A DNA stretch of 64,000 nt from Bradyrhizobium niftali (GCF_004571025.1 NZ_SPQT01000023.1:62001-126000), one strand, 5' to 3'; shown: positions 27,257-36,080, counted from the stretch's first letter. A program made the numbers and translations. The notes: generated by a model not told the origin, from the sequence alone.

Positions 27257-27928
27257 CTACGCCGTGACGAGGCGAACGATCCGCCTTACGGCCGACGGGA
27301 TCGGCGCGATGACAGGGACAGTGAACATCGGCTGAAGCTCGCGCGCGGCTTCCCCCAGCGGCCCGCCGCCGATGATGACAGCCTCCGCCCCGTCCTGCGC
27401 GATGCAGACCTCGACCGCGCCGGCAAGGGCTGCGCGCAGCCGCGCCGGATCGCGCATCAACTCGCTCGGATCGCCTTCGGCAAAGCGCGTGCCGGTGTAG
27501 CACGATCGCAATCCCAGCGTGTCCGGCAACGCGTCGATCTTCGCTTTGAGCAGCGGCGTCGTGGTCGCCACACCGAAGCGGCGGCCACCTTCGGCGGCCT
27601 CCAGCATCGACGACTCGCCGATGCCCACCGCAGGCAGCCTGATCGCCGCCCTGATTCCGGCAAGGCCCGGATCGCCGAACGCCGCGACGATGATGCCGTC
27701 CGAGGAAGCTTGATGCGCCCGCGCGATCTCCTCGACCTCGGGGGCGGCCGCCTCCAGCGCCTCCGCCGACACGATCATCGACGGCGCGCGCGTTGCCGTG
27801 GCGCCGACGATGTCGAAACCGGTCGCGGCGACCGACTTCGCGATGGCGACCATCATCGCCGTGGTCGCCTCAAGACTGTTCGGATTGATCAGGAGGATGC
27901 GCGCGAGCCGATCGGAGTTTGGGTCCAT
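27257..27928 (-). CDS. Hydantoin/Asp-Glu racemase superfamily protein lacking both catalytic cysteines
   Basis: The 223-residue product matches hydantoin racemases along its length (ARILLINPNSLEATTAMM, GDPGLAGIRAAIRLPAVGI, FGVATTTPLL). In active hydantoin racemases a cysteine precedes FGDPGL and another follows in a LGCAG-type loop; here the positions read VAAFGDPGL and IIGGGPLGE, so neither cysteine is present. Two-base racemisation as in the family is therefore not expected, and another chemistry or a binding role is possible. The gene begins 12 bp after the chemoreceptor gene on the same strand, so the two are probably cotranscribed. Confidence 0.85.
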   Translation of the reverse strand: MDPNSDRLARILLINPNSLEATTAMMVAIAKSVAATGFDIVGATATRAPSMIVSAEALEAAAPEVEEIARAHQASSDGIIVAAFGDPGLAGIRAAIRLPAVGIGESSMLEAAEGGRRFGVATTTPLLKAKIDALPDTLGLRSCYTGTRFAEGDPSELMRDPARLRAALAGAVEVCIAQDGAEAVIIGGGPLGEAARELQPMFTVPVIAPIPSAVRRIVRLVTA

Positions 27929-27940
27929 CCTGCCGATATA

Positions 27941-29623
27941 CTAGGCCGCCCGCACGCCGGCAACGAAGGCGCTGACCTCGTCCTCCAGCGATTGCAGTTT
28001 CTGCGTCAGCCGGCCGCTCGATTGCAGCACCAGGCCGGCGGCCTGACCGGTCTCGGCGGTCGCATCGGTCACGCCGGAGATGTTTTGCGAGACCTGGTCG
28101 GTCCCGGAGGCCGCCTCCTGCACGCTGTGCGCGATCGCCTGCGTCGCCGCGCCCTGCTCCTCGACGGCGGCTGCGATCGACGAGGAGATCTCGTTGACCT
28201 CCATGATGGTGGCGCGGATGCTCTCGATATTTCCGACGACCTGGTTGGTCTCGGCCTGGATCGCGGTGATCTGCGCACCGATCTCGTCGGTCGCCTTCGC
28301 GGTCTGGCTCGCCAGCGACTTCACCTCGCTCGCGACCACCGCAAAGCCCCTGCCGGCCTCGCCCGCGCGCGCCGCCTCGATGGTGGCGTTGAGCGCGAGC
28401 AGGTTGGTCTGCGAGGCGATCTGGTTGATGAGGTCGATGACCTCGCCGATCTTGTGCGCGGCGGCGGCAAGCCCCTGCACGGTGTCGTTGGTGCGCTGAC
28501 CGTCGGCGGCCGCCTTGTCGGCGACCGTCGCGGCCTGCGCGACACGCTGGCTGATCTCGCTGATCGAGGACGACAGCTGGCCGGCGGCGGAGGCCACCGT
28601 CTGCACATTGCTCGAGGCTTGCTGGCAGGCGGTGGCGACGAAGCTCGCGCGATCGGTCGCCCTGTTCGCGGTCTCCGACATGCCCTGCGCGGCCTGCTGC
28701 ATCGCGCGCGCCTCGTCGAACACGTCGCGGACCACGGCCTGGACGCTCGCCTCGAATTTCCCGGCGAGATCGGCCATCGTCTTGCGCTTCTCGCCGTCGG
28801 CCCGCTGCTTCGCCTCCTGCTGCTCGGCATGCATCCGGCCCACGGCCGACGCATTGTCCTTGAACACGGCAAGTGCCTTGGCGAGCCCGCCGACTTCGTC
28901 GCGGCGATCGGTGTAGGGCACGTCGAACGCACTGTCGCCGGCAGCGAGGCGCTCGGTCAGCGCCGTAATGCTTGCCAGCGGCTTGGTGACGCTGCGGCCG
29001 ATCACGAAGGAAGCACCGAGCACCAGCACGAGCACGGCAAGACAGACCAGCGCGAACGTCGTCGCGTTCTGGCGGAACACGGCATCGACGTCGTCGAGAT
29101 AGATGCCAGTGCCGATGATCCAGCCCCAGGGCGCAAAGCCCTTCACATAGGAGATCTTCCCGACCGGCTGGTCGAAGCCGGGCTTCGGCCACAGATAGCT
29201 GTAGAAGCCGGCGCCCTGCTTGTTGACGACGTCAACGAAGCCCACGAACAGCGCGTTGCCGGCGGGGTCCTTCATCCCCGAAAGGTCCTTGCCGTCAAGC
29301 TCGGGCTTGATCGGGTGCATGACCATTTTGGGGGTCATGTCATTGATCCAGAAATACTCGACCTTGTCGTAGCGCAGGCTCTTGATCTCTGCCATCGCGG
29401 CGGCCTGCGCCTGTTCGCGCGGGAGTTTTCCTTCGCTCTCGAGCTTCTGATAGTGCGCCAGGATGCCGTAGCCGACATCCACCATCTGCTGCGTCTTGGC
29501 CTGGCGATCGGCGACCATCTGCGTGCGCAGGGTCGAAAGCGCGATCGGCGCCAGCGCAATCATGCCGAGGAGGCTGATGCCGACAATCAGGACCAGCTTG
29601 AAACTGATGCGGGAGAAAATCAT
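27941..29623 (-). CDS. Methyl-accepting chemotaxis protein with single Cache domain
   Basis: The 560-residue receptor has membrane segments at about 9-30 and 183-205, between them a periplasmic sCache_2 domain (YDKVEYFWINDMTPKMVMHP, YVKGFAPWGWIIGTGIYLDD), then HAMP and a long cytoplasmic signalling coil with the conserved hairpin tip (VVASEVKSLASQTAKATDEI). sCache_2 receptors often sense small carboxylates. ATG 29623 (MIFSRISFKLVLIVG) is chosen. It heads an apparent operon with the racemase-like gene; a link between ligand sensing and that protein is inference. Confidence 0.93.
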   Translation of the reverse strand: MIFSRISFKLVLIVGISLLGMIALAPIALSTLRTQMVADRQAKTQQMVDVGYGILAHYQKLESEGKLPREQAQAAAMAEIKSLRYDKVEYFWINDMTPKMVMHPIKPELDGKDLSGMKDPAGNALFVGFVDVVNKQGAGFYSYLWPKPGFDQPVGKISYVKGFAPWGWIIGTGIYLDDVDAVFRQNATTFALVCLAVLVLVLGASFVIGRSVTKPLASITALTERLAAGDSAFDVPYTDRRDEVGGLAKALAVFKDNASAVGRMHAEQQEAKQRADGEKRKTMADLAGKFEASVQAVVRDVFDEARAMQQAAQGMSETANRATDRASFVATACQQASSNVQTVASAAGQLSSSISEISQRVAQAATVADKAAADGQRTNDTVQGLAAAAHKIGEVIDLINQIASQTNLLALNATIEAARAGEAGRGFAVVASEVKSLASQTAKATDEIGAQITAIQAETNQVVGNIESIRATIMEVNEISSSIAAAVEEQGAATQAIAHSVQEAASGTDQVSQNISGVTDATAETGQAAGLVLQSSGRLTQKLQSLEDEVSAFVAGVRAA

Positions 29624-29919
29624 CGGGGCTCGCAAAATTGGAAGGGCTGATATGCCTGTTTATCCCGTTCCCCTTAGCAAAGCTTTAAGCATTCGGGTTC
29701 CCCAAATCCCCTTGAGATCGCGTGGGCAGGCAGCCGGTATGCCGCGTGCGGCCCGGCAGGTTTGCGGGGCCGGCCGCATCCGAAATCCAAACGCTTCAAA
29801 TCTAGAAGACCTCGATAACGGGCTTCGACGCGTTGACTTGCGACAGGCTCTGGCAGAACGATCGGCGCAAACAGTCAACGCCAGACGCGGCGTGCCCGCA
29901 GCGAAAGGCCAGAGGCTCA

Positions 29920-30420
29920 ATGCATCAATCGACATATGCCAAGCCCATCGACCTTCCCGCACTGACCGCGGCCGAGCGGCTCTTCATCTGGGGCTTTCGC
30001 GCCAAGGCGCGCAGCGGAAGTGCCGTTCCGACCGCGGCCGACATCCAGCAGGTGTATGACCATTTCCGCGTGGGCGATGCCGTGCCATCACTGGAAGCGA
30101 TCATCGAGATCTTCGCCTGCACGGCGCATACGGCGATCGAAGTGCATTGTCCCACCTGTCCGCGCATGTCGGAGAGCGAGCACGGAATCCTGCGGGCGAT
30201 CGCCGCCGCGCAGAGGGAGCGCGACGATGTCGCGCGCGAGCAGTTCGAGCGCTGGCTGCCACCGGTGGGCGCCGATTGGGCGCTGGCGCCGGTGCGGGGA
30301 CTTGCGACCATCTTCCGCATGGCCGGCCTCATTCTCCCTGACCGGCACGTCGAGCCTTCTGACCAGGACCGGACGATGGTGATGAAGAGCTGGCTTGTCG
30401 GCAGTCCCACATTGCATTGA
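29920..30420 (+). CDS. Hypothetical cytoplasmic protein with Cys motif
   Basis: The 166-residue product starts at ATG 29920 with AGAGG four bases upstream. It is mostly helical and has a central motif HCPTCPRMSESEHGILRAIA, a CxxC followed by a helix. No known family is recognised. It overlaps or abuts the next gene, whose product has a comparable Cys/helix segment, suggesting distant paralogy. The 296 bp upstream hold no gene that I can support. Confidence 0.65.
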   Translation: MHQSTYAKPIDLPALTAAERLFIWGFRAKARSGSAVPTAADIQQVYDHFRVGDAVPSLEAIIEIFACTAHTAIEVHCPTCPRMSESEHGILRAIAAAQRERDDVAREQFERWLPPVGADWALAPVRGLATIFRMAGLILPDRHVEPSDQDRTMVMKSWLVGSPTLH

Positions 30421-30431
30421 CGAGATCGTTC

Positions 30432-30902
30432 ATGATGGAGGCTACGAGCAATCCTGTGCCTGACCCGGCCTGCCAATCGCGACCCTGCCCGCTCCAGGCC
30501 GCGCTTGCGGCCCGTCCGAGCATCGAAAACTACGATCCATTCTGCCGCGTCGCGCTCTCGTTGTTCCGCTTCATTGGAGCTGCCTATGCGACCGGCGCCT
30601 CCGATTGCTGGGAGGCGGCGTATCGCTTTGCCGATGAAGCGCCCGGCATTGCCGACAGCCCGTTGCTGGTCGCACGGGCTGCGGCGCTCGTCAGGATCCT
30701 GCGCAGCGGCCGGCCGTGCGAGCTGTGCTTCATGCCGCCGTCGTGCCGGCGCCTGTCGAAGGACGAGGCGGAATTGATGCGGCTGCTGGCGGTCGCCCGC
30801 AGCGAGCAACCGGGTGAACTCGGGTCTGTCGTGTGCCAGTTCGTCGGCTCCGGGAACGAGGATGCGGCAACGCGGGCGGTCAACGCGCTTGCCTGCTGCT
30901 GA
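30432..30902 (+). CDS. Hypothetical protein with Cys motif, possible paralogue of upstream gene
   Basis: The 156-residue product (ATG 30432; a TTG at 30417 would overlap the preceding stop codon) contains CELCFMPPSCRRLSKDEAEL followed by MRLLAVAR, which lines up with the Cys motif and following helix of the protein encoded just upstream. It ends with two cysteines. There is no signal peptide. The function is unknown; a small helical metal- or partner-binding protein is only a guess. The two genes are cotranscribed by position. Confidence 0.65.
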   Translation: MMEATSNPVPDPACQSRPCPLQAALAARPSIENYDPFCRVALSLFRFIGAAYATGASDCWEAAYRFADEAPGIADSPLLVARAAALVRILRSGRPCELCFMPPSCRRLSKDEAELMRLLAVARSEQPGELGSVVCQFVGSGNEDAATRAVNALACC

Positions 30903-30905
30903 CGC

Positions 30906-31061
30906 CTAACCGCCTGCCTTGCCGAGCACGAGATCGATCGTGTGGGCAGCGATCTTGCGCAGCTGCGCCTCGTCGCCGAAGGCCCGTTCGAGCACGGCGA
31001 GGCCGCGCGTCACCGTGATGATGTGCAGCGCTGCCGAGAAGCCGGCCGAGCCGGAGGGGGA
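30906..31061 (-). pseudogene. C-terminal remnant of a TetR-family regulator
   Basis: The bottom-strand frame ending at 30906 reads ALHIITVTRGLAVLERAFGD then EAQLRKIAAHTIDLVLGKAG and stop, which looks like the last helix pair of a TetR regulator's ligand domain. Upstream of about 31061 the frame loses that character and runs into the DUF1989 gene; no DNA-binding domain is present. It is therefore a truncated leftover. The call rests on pattern similarity only. Confidence 0.4.
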
Positions 31062-31102
31062 GTGAGATGGCTGCGTTCCGGGGAAGCTGCCTGGATTGAG
31101 GC

Positions 31103-31966
31103 TCAACTTTGCGCATGCCCACCATGGCGACGGTGATACGCACTTGGCGACGGCCAGCTCCAGTCCTTCAGTGTCGTTCGATCCGGCTCGAAGATCTCGA
31201 TCTTGAGCGCATGGCATGCCGCAGCATCGCTGGAATGGGTTGCGCTACAGTCTCCGCCGGGACAGGCCGACAACGCGCCGAGCAGGTCGATCTCCGCGAG
31301 AAACTCGATGAAGTCGCCGGGCCGGACCGGACTTGCCTTCATGAAATATTGGTGCGTGTCCCTCGTGAAGCCGGTGCACATGAAGACGTTGAGCACGTCG
31401 TGGACATGATGCTCGATTGCGCGAGGCTCCATCGTGAGCTCGGTGGCAAGCGCGCGGCACAGGTTGGAATGGCAGCAGAAATCGTAAGCCGTGCCGTTCA
31501 ACAGGAGATTTGTGTAGGGATCGCAGCGCGTGCCGATGACATCATGAATGCCGGCGCCGTCCTCATCGAAGCCGTACCAGCCGAGCGTGTCGTGACTGAT
31601 GGTCGCCATCGGCCGAAGGTAGGGCATATTGCTCCAGAGCCGGTCCCCGATGCCGACATGCGTGCCGTGGAGCGCCCGCGTCTTGCCGCTGAAGAAGCGC
31701 TCGGAGAGATCCTCTGCATTCCAGAGATTGAGGTCGCCGACCTGAGGGCCATCGATGCTGACGATGCGGAAGAACTGGCCGCGCGCCACGCGAAATGTTC
31801 TGGCATCGCGTGGCGGCACGGTGAGCTCGTGCGTCTTGACCATCGTGCGGCGAGCTTGCTCGAGCGCGGCCAGGTCGGGCCCTGGCATCGTGCCGGCCGG
31901 ATAGACGATCGTCGGCTTGGCGGCGCGGCGCGAAGCGGCGTCTGCGGGTGCGATTATAGGCGACAT
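31103..31966 (-). CDS. DUF1989 (urea carboxylase-associated) family protein
   Basis: The 287-residue product resembles the DUF1989 proteins found beside urea carboxylase/allophanate hydrolase genes: VPPRDARTFRVARGQFFRIV, GPQVGDLNLWNAEDLSERF, TRALHGTHVGIGDRLWSNM and a His/Cys-rich segment (YDFCCHSNLCRALATE). Members probably bind a metal and a guanidine- or urea-like ligand; the activity is not established. ATG 31966 is chosen. The gene is 44 bp downstream of a CobW GTPase gene and probably belongs to the aminoacylase-CobW-DUF1989 cluster. No urea carboxylase is present here. Confidence 0.82.
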   Translation of the reverse strand: MSPIIAPADAASRRAAKPTIVYPAGTMPGPDLAALEQARRTMVKTHELTVPPRDARTFRVARGQFFRIVSIDGPQVGDLNLWNAEDLSERFFSGKTRALHGTHVGIGDRLWSNMPYLRPMATISHDTLGWYGFDEDGAGIHDVIGTRCDPYTNLLLNGTAYDFCCHSNLCRALATELTMEPRAIEHHVHDVLNVFMCTGFTRDTHQYFMKASPVRPGDFIEFLAEIDLLGALSACPGGDCSATHSSDAAACHALKIEIFEPDRTTLKDWSWPSPSAYHRRHGGHAQS

Positions 31967-32010
31967 GCCGGGCTGATCCCTGTGACTGCGATCCATCCTA
32001 CCGCCTCATC

Positions 32011-32940
32011 TCACTCGCTCGCAACGCACCCCTCCATGATCCCGTCGAGCTCGGCCTTCGAGAGCACCCCGAGCTCGGCGATGAAGACAATACGTGACCG
32101 CGGCACGCCTGGGCTTGGCGCCTCACCCGGCGCCAGCGTCGCGCGGCCGCCGGCAAACTGGAACACGGTCAGGCGGCCGGGCTGCTCGACGGTCTCGAAC
32201 AGGCCCTTGGCGCGGGCGAGCTTTGGCGCGAGCCGGCCGATGGCCTGCTGCAGGCGCGGCAGCGAGATCGGGTGGTCCGAGGTCCAGCTCAGCGTTTCGA
32301 AGCGCTCTTCTGCCGGCCGCCGCGGCCCGGGCTCGCGCGGCGCAGGCGCGCGATCGATGGTTGCGGGAAACAGCAGCGCGGACGGAATCTCGCCGTGCTG
32401 CGCATCGACCACCACGGCGGGGACGCGCAGCGCGCGGATGGCTTCGCGCATCCGGGCACCCGCGCCCTCGTCCGCCAGATCCAGCTTGCTGAGCGCCACG
32501 ATATCGGTGACGCGCAGCTGCGCGCGCACCAGCGCGTCATCCAGGGCTGACGGCGGTGTGCCTGCGTCCATCACGCAGAGCACGGTTTCCAGCGGCGCCT
32601 CGCGCAGGATCACCGGATCCATCAGGTTGCGCACGATGTCGGAGGGATCGGCGACGCCGCTGGTCTCGATGACGATGGTGTCCGGTTTCGGATCACGCCG
32701 CAGCAGAGTCGCGAGCGTGCGCAAGAGATCGCCTTCGAGCGAGCAGCAGATGCAGCCGTTGGCAAGGCTCACCACGCCGTCGCTCGCGCCCGCGATCAGC
32801 TCCGCATCGATGTTGATCGCGCCGAAATCGTTGACGACGGCGGCGATCCGCCGTCCCTCCGCATGCGCCAGCAGATGGTTGACGACCGTGGTCTTGCCCG
32901 CCCCCAGAAAGCCCGTGACCAGGAGAATGGGGACCGGCAT
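32011..32940 (-). CDS. CobW/COG0523 family GTPase (metallochaperone)
   Basis: The 309-residue product has the Walker A motif GFLGAGKTT, the family's metal site NGCICC (Cys63, Cys65, Cys66), ETSGVADPS, the guanine motif SKLD and a C-terminal CobW_C domain (RLTVFQFAGGRATLAPG). COG0523 GTPases deliver metals, often Zn2+ or Co2+, to a client enzyme. It starts 3 bp after the D-aminoacylase gene; since amidohydrolases of that class bind Zn2+, the neighbouring enzyme is a natural candidate client. This is inference from gene order. No Zur-like operator was identified. Confidence 0.92.
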   Translation of the reverse strand: MPVPILLVTGFLGAGKTTVVNHLLAHAEGRRIAAVVNDFGAINIDAELIAGASDGVVSLANGCICCSLEGDLLRTLATLLRRDPKPDTIVIETSGVADPSDIVRNLMDPVILREAPLETVLCVMDAGTPPSALDDALVRAQLRVTDIVALSKLDLADEGAGARMREAIRALRVPAVVVDAQHGEIPSALLFPATIDRAPAPREPGPRRPAEERFETLSWTSDHPISLPRLQQAIGRLAPKLARAKGLFETVEQPGRLTVFQFAGGRATLAPGEAPSPGVPRSRIVFIAELGVLSKAELDGIMEGCVASE

Positions 32941-32943
32941 GGG

Positions 32944-34434
32944 TCAGCTCTCGACGACGGGGCAACGCACGGGTTTGCCCGGCCGCGCCGCCGCGTCCAG
33001 CACGCCGTCGCTGATCAGCACCTGGCCGCTGACGACGAGGTGCCGCACGCCCTCGGACGGACGGTTCATCGCCGTGAATGTGGCGCGGTCGCTGAGCTTC
33101 TCGTAGTCGAACACGACGATATCGGCATCGGCGTCCTTCGCGAGCCGGCCCTTGGCGCGCATCGCGGGCGTGCTCTGCGACAGGATCTCCGCCGGGATCA
33201 GCGCGCATTTGCGCACGCCTTCCAGCAGCGACACCGTCTTGCGTTCGCGTACCCATTCCCGGATGAACTTTGTGAAGCAGCCGGCCGAGCGCGGATGCGA
33301 CGTCGCATCGTCAGGCAGCGGCCAGGCGTCGCCGGTGTAAGTCTTGCCGTCCGACGTCGTCCACGGCATCGCGTCGGATGCGATGGCGCCGCCGGGATAG
33401 AGCACCGACATGTCGAGCAGGTCGCGGTGATGCGAATTGTTCTCGGTGTCGAGGATGTGCCAGAGCACCAGCGAGGACGGCTCTTCAGCCTGCGCCTTGA
33501 GCAGCTCCTCGCGGTCGTGGAAGCGATAGCCGTCAGTCACGCGCTGCACGGAGTCATATCCGGTGCCGTTGCGCTCGACGAATTGCGGGTCGCTGAAGAA
33601 CGCCGCGGCCAGCACGGTCGAGCCGGTGCCGTAAGGATAGGCCTCGACCGTAATGGGCAGGCCCTGCGCCTGGGCCTTCTCGACCAGCACGCGGCAGCGC
33701 TCGATATCGGTCTTGCTCGACGAGTTGAAATGGCAGATGTGCATGTGCGCGCCGGTGGCGCCAGCATAGCCGATCAGGCGGATATAGGCCTCCGCCGCGC
33801 TTTCAGGATCGATGCGCGACATGTAGGCGACGTGGGTGAAGGTCGGCACGTCCTTGGCGGCTGCAAGCTGGCAGACCGCGGTCAGCTCCTGCACGCCGGC
33901 GCCCGGCGCGTAGGCGTTCAAGATGCCGATGCCGATGCCGCCTTCGTTGAGGCCGCGCGCGAGCCGATCGAGGATGCCGGCGACCTCGGCGTCGGTCGCG
34001 ACGTTGTCCATCCAGCGGCGGTCGCGCATGGCGTTGCCGAACGCCTCCAGCGAGCTTTCCGCATTGGAGCCCGTCATCGCGCCGATGCGCGCAAAGGCCC
34101 AGTTGGTGGCGGCGCCGTAGTTCAGCACGCGTCCCTTCCTGGCCTGGCGCTCATACCAGGATGCGACCGGCAGCACGCCGGCCTCGAGATCCAGCGTCGT
34201 CGTCACCCCGTCGAACGCCTGCATGCGGTCGGCCGGGATCGACTGGCCGTGCGAGTGCAGATCGATGAAGCCTGGCGCGACCACGAGGCCGGTGGCGTCG
34301 ATCACCCGCTCAGCGCCGCCGAGCGAGGCGCCGACGGCGGCGATCTTGCCGTCCACCACCGCCACATCGCCGATGGCATCCATCCCGCTCGCCGGATCCA
34401 CCACCCGGCCGCCAGAGATCACCAAACCGCTCAT
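32944..34434 (-). CDS. D-aminoacylase/N-acyl-D-amino-acid deacylase family amidohydrolase
   Basis: The 496-residue product has the composite beta-barrel start (LVISGGRVVDPASGM), the metal-binding HxH in GFIDLHSHGQ, later His ligands in THVAYMSR and HMHICHFNS, and DAMPWTT near the C-terminal metal Asp. Family members cleave N-acyl-D-amino acids or related dihydroorotase-like substrates. ATG 34434 (MSGLVISGG) has GGAG seven bases upstream; ATG 34449 is an alternative. It is the first gene of a three-gene cluster with CobW and DUF1989. Substrate is unknown. Confidence 0.88.
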   Translation of the reverse strand: MSGLVISGGRVVDPASGMDAIGDVAVVDGKIAAVGASLGGAERVIDATGLVVAPGFIDLHSHGQSIPADRMQAFDGVTTTLDLEAGVLPVASWYERQARKGRVLNYGAATNWAFARIGAMTGSNAESSLEAFGNAMRDRRWMDNVATDAEVAGILDRLARGLNEGGIGIGILNAYAPGAGVQELTAVCQLAAAKDVPTFTHVAYMSRIDPESAAEAYIRLIGYAGATGAHMHICHFNSSSKTDIERCRVLVEKAQAQGLPITVEAYPYGTGSTVLAAAFFSDPQFVERNGTGYDSVQRVTDGYRFHDREELLKAQAEEPSSLVLWHILDTENNSHHRDLLDMSVLYPGGAIASDAMPWTTSDGKTYTGDAWPLPDDATSHPRSAGCFTKFIREWVRERKTVSLLEGVRKCALIPAEILSQSTPAMRAKGRLAKDADADIVVFDYEKLSDRATFTAMNRPSEGVRHLVVSGQVLISDGVLDAAARPGKPVRCPVVES

Positions 34435-34574
34435 ATCGTCGCTCCGCATGCTATTGCCAAAATCTCCAAAGGCCAGGCAGCAGCTTCGGAGGTACGTCTG
34501 GGCCGCATAGAGGCAGATTTTCGGCACGACGACCACCGCCGCGGATGCCGGTGCAGCATGCTCACATGGGAGGT

Positions 34575-35255
34575 CCGGGCGTGAGGTCCGGGCGCGCGGC
34601 CGCGCTCTCGCGGCATGATTTGCCCGAGCTTTGCTTTGCTTCACGCCCCCTCGAAAGAAAGGGCGCAGGGAAGACCGGGCGCCGGCTGGCACCCATTAAG
34701 ACCCCTGCGCTGAACAGATGCACACGCAATGCCCAGGGGAGACACAGGGCAGCCGAAACCCGGCCTTCCCTGCGCGATGGTTTGACGGCCTATGCCGTGC
34801 TCTCCCGGGAGCCGAGTTCGTTCTGGCCTCCCTCGCCTTCGCGAAATGCACGGCACCGCGCCGGTTGACGCGATTGACGCCTTCGCCAAGGCTTGACCGT
34901 AGCAACGACGGCCAGGACCACACGGTTTCGCCGTACGCGAGCTGACCCTGCTTCACCAAGAGGCTTCGCAGGGCACGGCCCTGCTCAGTCAAAGGCTCCG
35001 CAAAGCTTGGGCGCCGTCCGTCTTCGCGGTCCGTAGCGCGCTCACGAGGTTCATCTCGCCCTGCACGCTACCGACCGCCTTAACGCCGCCCGCGTCCACC
35101 GCAACCCAGCCCGCGTTCGTGACGACGTACGACCGCCCCTCTTGCCGGGCTGGGATGGCCGACACATACGACAAATCCGAATTTCGGTAAAGTGGAATCT
35201 TTTGCGAGGACGGGGTTGACATCCTGTTTCGGCTGTTTTGCCCGACGGCCGCGCA
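34575..35255 (-). repeat. Decayed ~0.7 kb dispersed repeat with structured arms
   Basis: This gene-poor stretch fits, in the bottom-strand direction, a multicopy element I remember from Bradyrhizobium and Rhodopseudomonas: it runs from a ...GGATGTCAACCCCG segment through a short frame (34989-35222, RQEGRSYVVTNAGW then AVDAGG) to the inverted pair GCGCAGGGAAGRCCGGG. Directly visible are the arms GCGCAGGGAAGACCGGGC (34663-34680) and ACCCGGCCTTCCCTGCGC (34757-34774), complementary at 16 of 18 positions, and a direct repeat GAGGTCCGGGCG (34570-34581, 34583-34594). The short frame is not counted as a gene. Copy number and exact ends need a genome search; the family is from memory. Confidence 0.6.
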
Positions 35256-35356
35256 GTCGCGAGACGGCGCGCCTGCAGCGGATCAGGTCAAAGCGTCGCT
35301 TGGTACGCAGGATGGGCTGAGCTCTCGCGAAACACATCGCCCTGATTGACGACCGA

Positions 35357-35890
35357 CTACGATGGCAATCTCTGCTCGGATATAATTCGCACCGGCGGAA
35401 AGGCGACGCAATCCACCACATCGAACAGCACTTCGATCCTGCCGTCGTATGACCGTGCAAAGGCAATGGCGTCATCGTGCCGTTCGTCGGCGATGCGCGT
35501 GCCGAGCGTGCAGTGTGGCGTCCATGCTCCGGGCCGATAATGAGGGCGACAATGCGCCGGATCAATTGCTGCACTGATGGCGCTGTGGATGCGGGTCAGG
35601 GCCCCATTAGACGCTGGGTCGGCCCAGAGGACGAGAGGCGAACCTTCGAACCAACGAATTTGTCTGAATTCGATACGCAGTTGCGCCTCGCCGCTGACGG
35701 CCGTCAGCATGGCATCCCATGCAGTCTTCTCGCTGATCGAAGGGGAATCGTAGATCGCAAAAGTAAAATGCGGTCGGTAGCCGAGGGCGCGCATCGACGG
35801 CTCGACCTCAAAGGCAGCAACCTGGTCCCACAGCCGTTCGATCTCGGTTGCAGAACTGTTGTCGGCGCGGATGTTGATGGCTAGTGCCAC
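35357..35890 (-). CDS. 2'-5' RNA ligase/2H phosphoesterase superfamily protein
   Basis: The 177-residue product has two His-x-Thr motifs of the 2H superfamily: HFTFAIYD in the first half and HCTLGTRI in the second, placed as in LigT/ThpR proteins. Such enzymes handle 2',5' or cyclic phosphodiester bonds in RNA or nucleotides. I chose GTG 35890 (VALAINIRADNS) because AAAGGA lies nine bases upstream and the frame before it looks non-coding; an in-frame start at 35992 is possible. It is isolated between the dispersed repeat and the UPF0182 gene. Confidence 0.8.
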   Translation of the reverse strand: MALAINIRADNSSATEIERLWDQVAAFEVEPSMRALGYRPHFTFAIYDSPSISEKTAWDAMLTAVSGEAQLRIEFRQIRWFEGSPLVLWADPASNGALTRIHSAISAAIDPAHCRPHYRPGAWTPHCTLGTRIADERHDDAIAFARSYDGRIEVLFDVVDCVAFPPVRIISEQRLPS

Positions 35891-36080
35891 AAGGCTCAAT
35901 CCTTTGGACGAAACAATCAATCTGTTGAAACCCGGCGGACTCAGAGAAATGGCGCCAGCCAGACTAAAACTGCGAGTTCTCATACTATCCAAATTGCGCG
36001 GTAATTCCTAACGGCACACCCTTGAGGCACGCGTCCGCGCACATAGTTGCCTCGGCCAAGGATGCGGAAAGCCCGAGGCA

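Noticed and set aside
26000..29650. A 1216-codon top-strand frame
   Set aside because: It is the shadow of the acyl-CoA synthetase, racemase-like and chemoreceptor genes, which have clear domains on the other strand.
34989..35222. A 77-codon frame (RQEGRSYVVTNAGW) as a gene
   Set aside because: It lies inside the dispersed repeat and lacks a convincing ribosome site; I treat it as part of the element.
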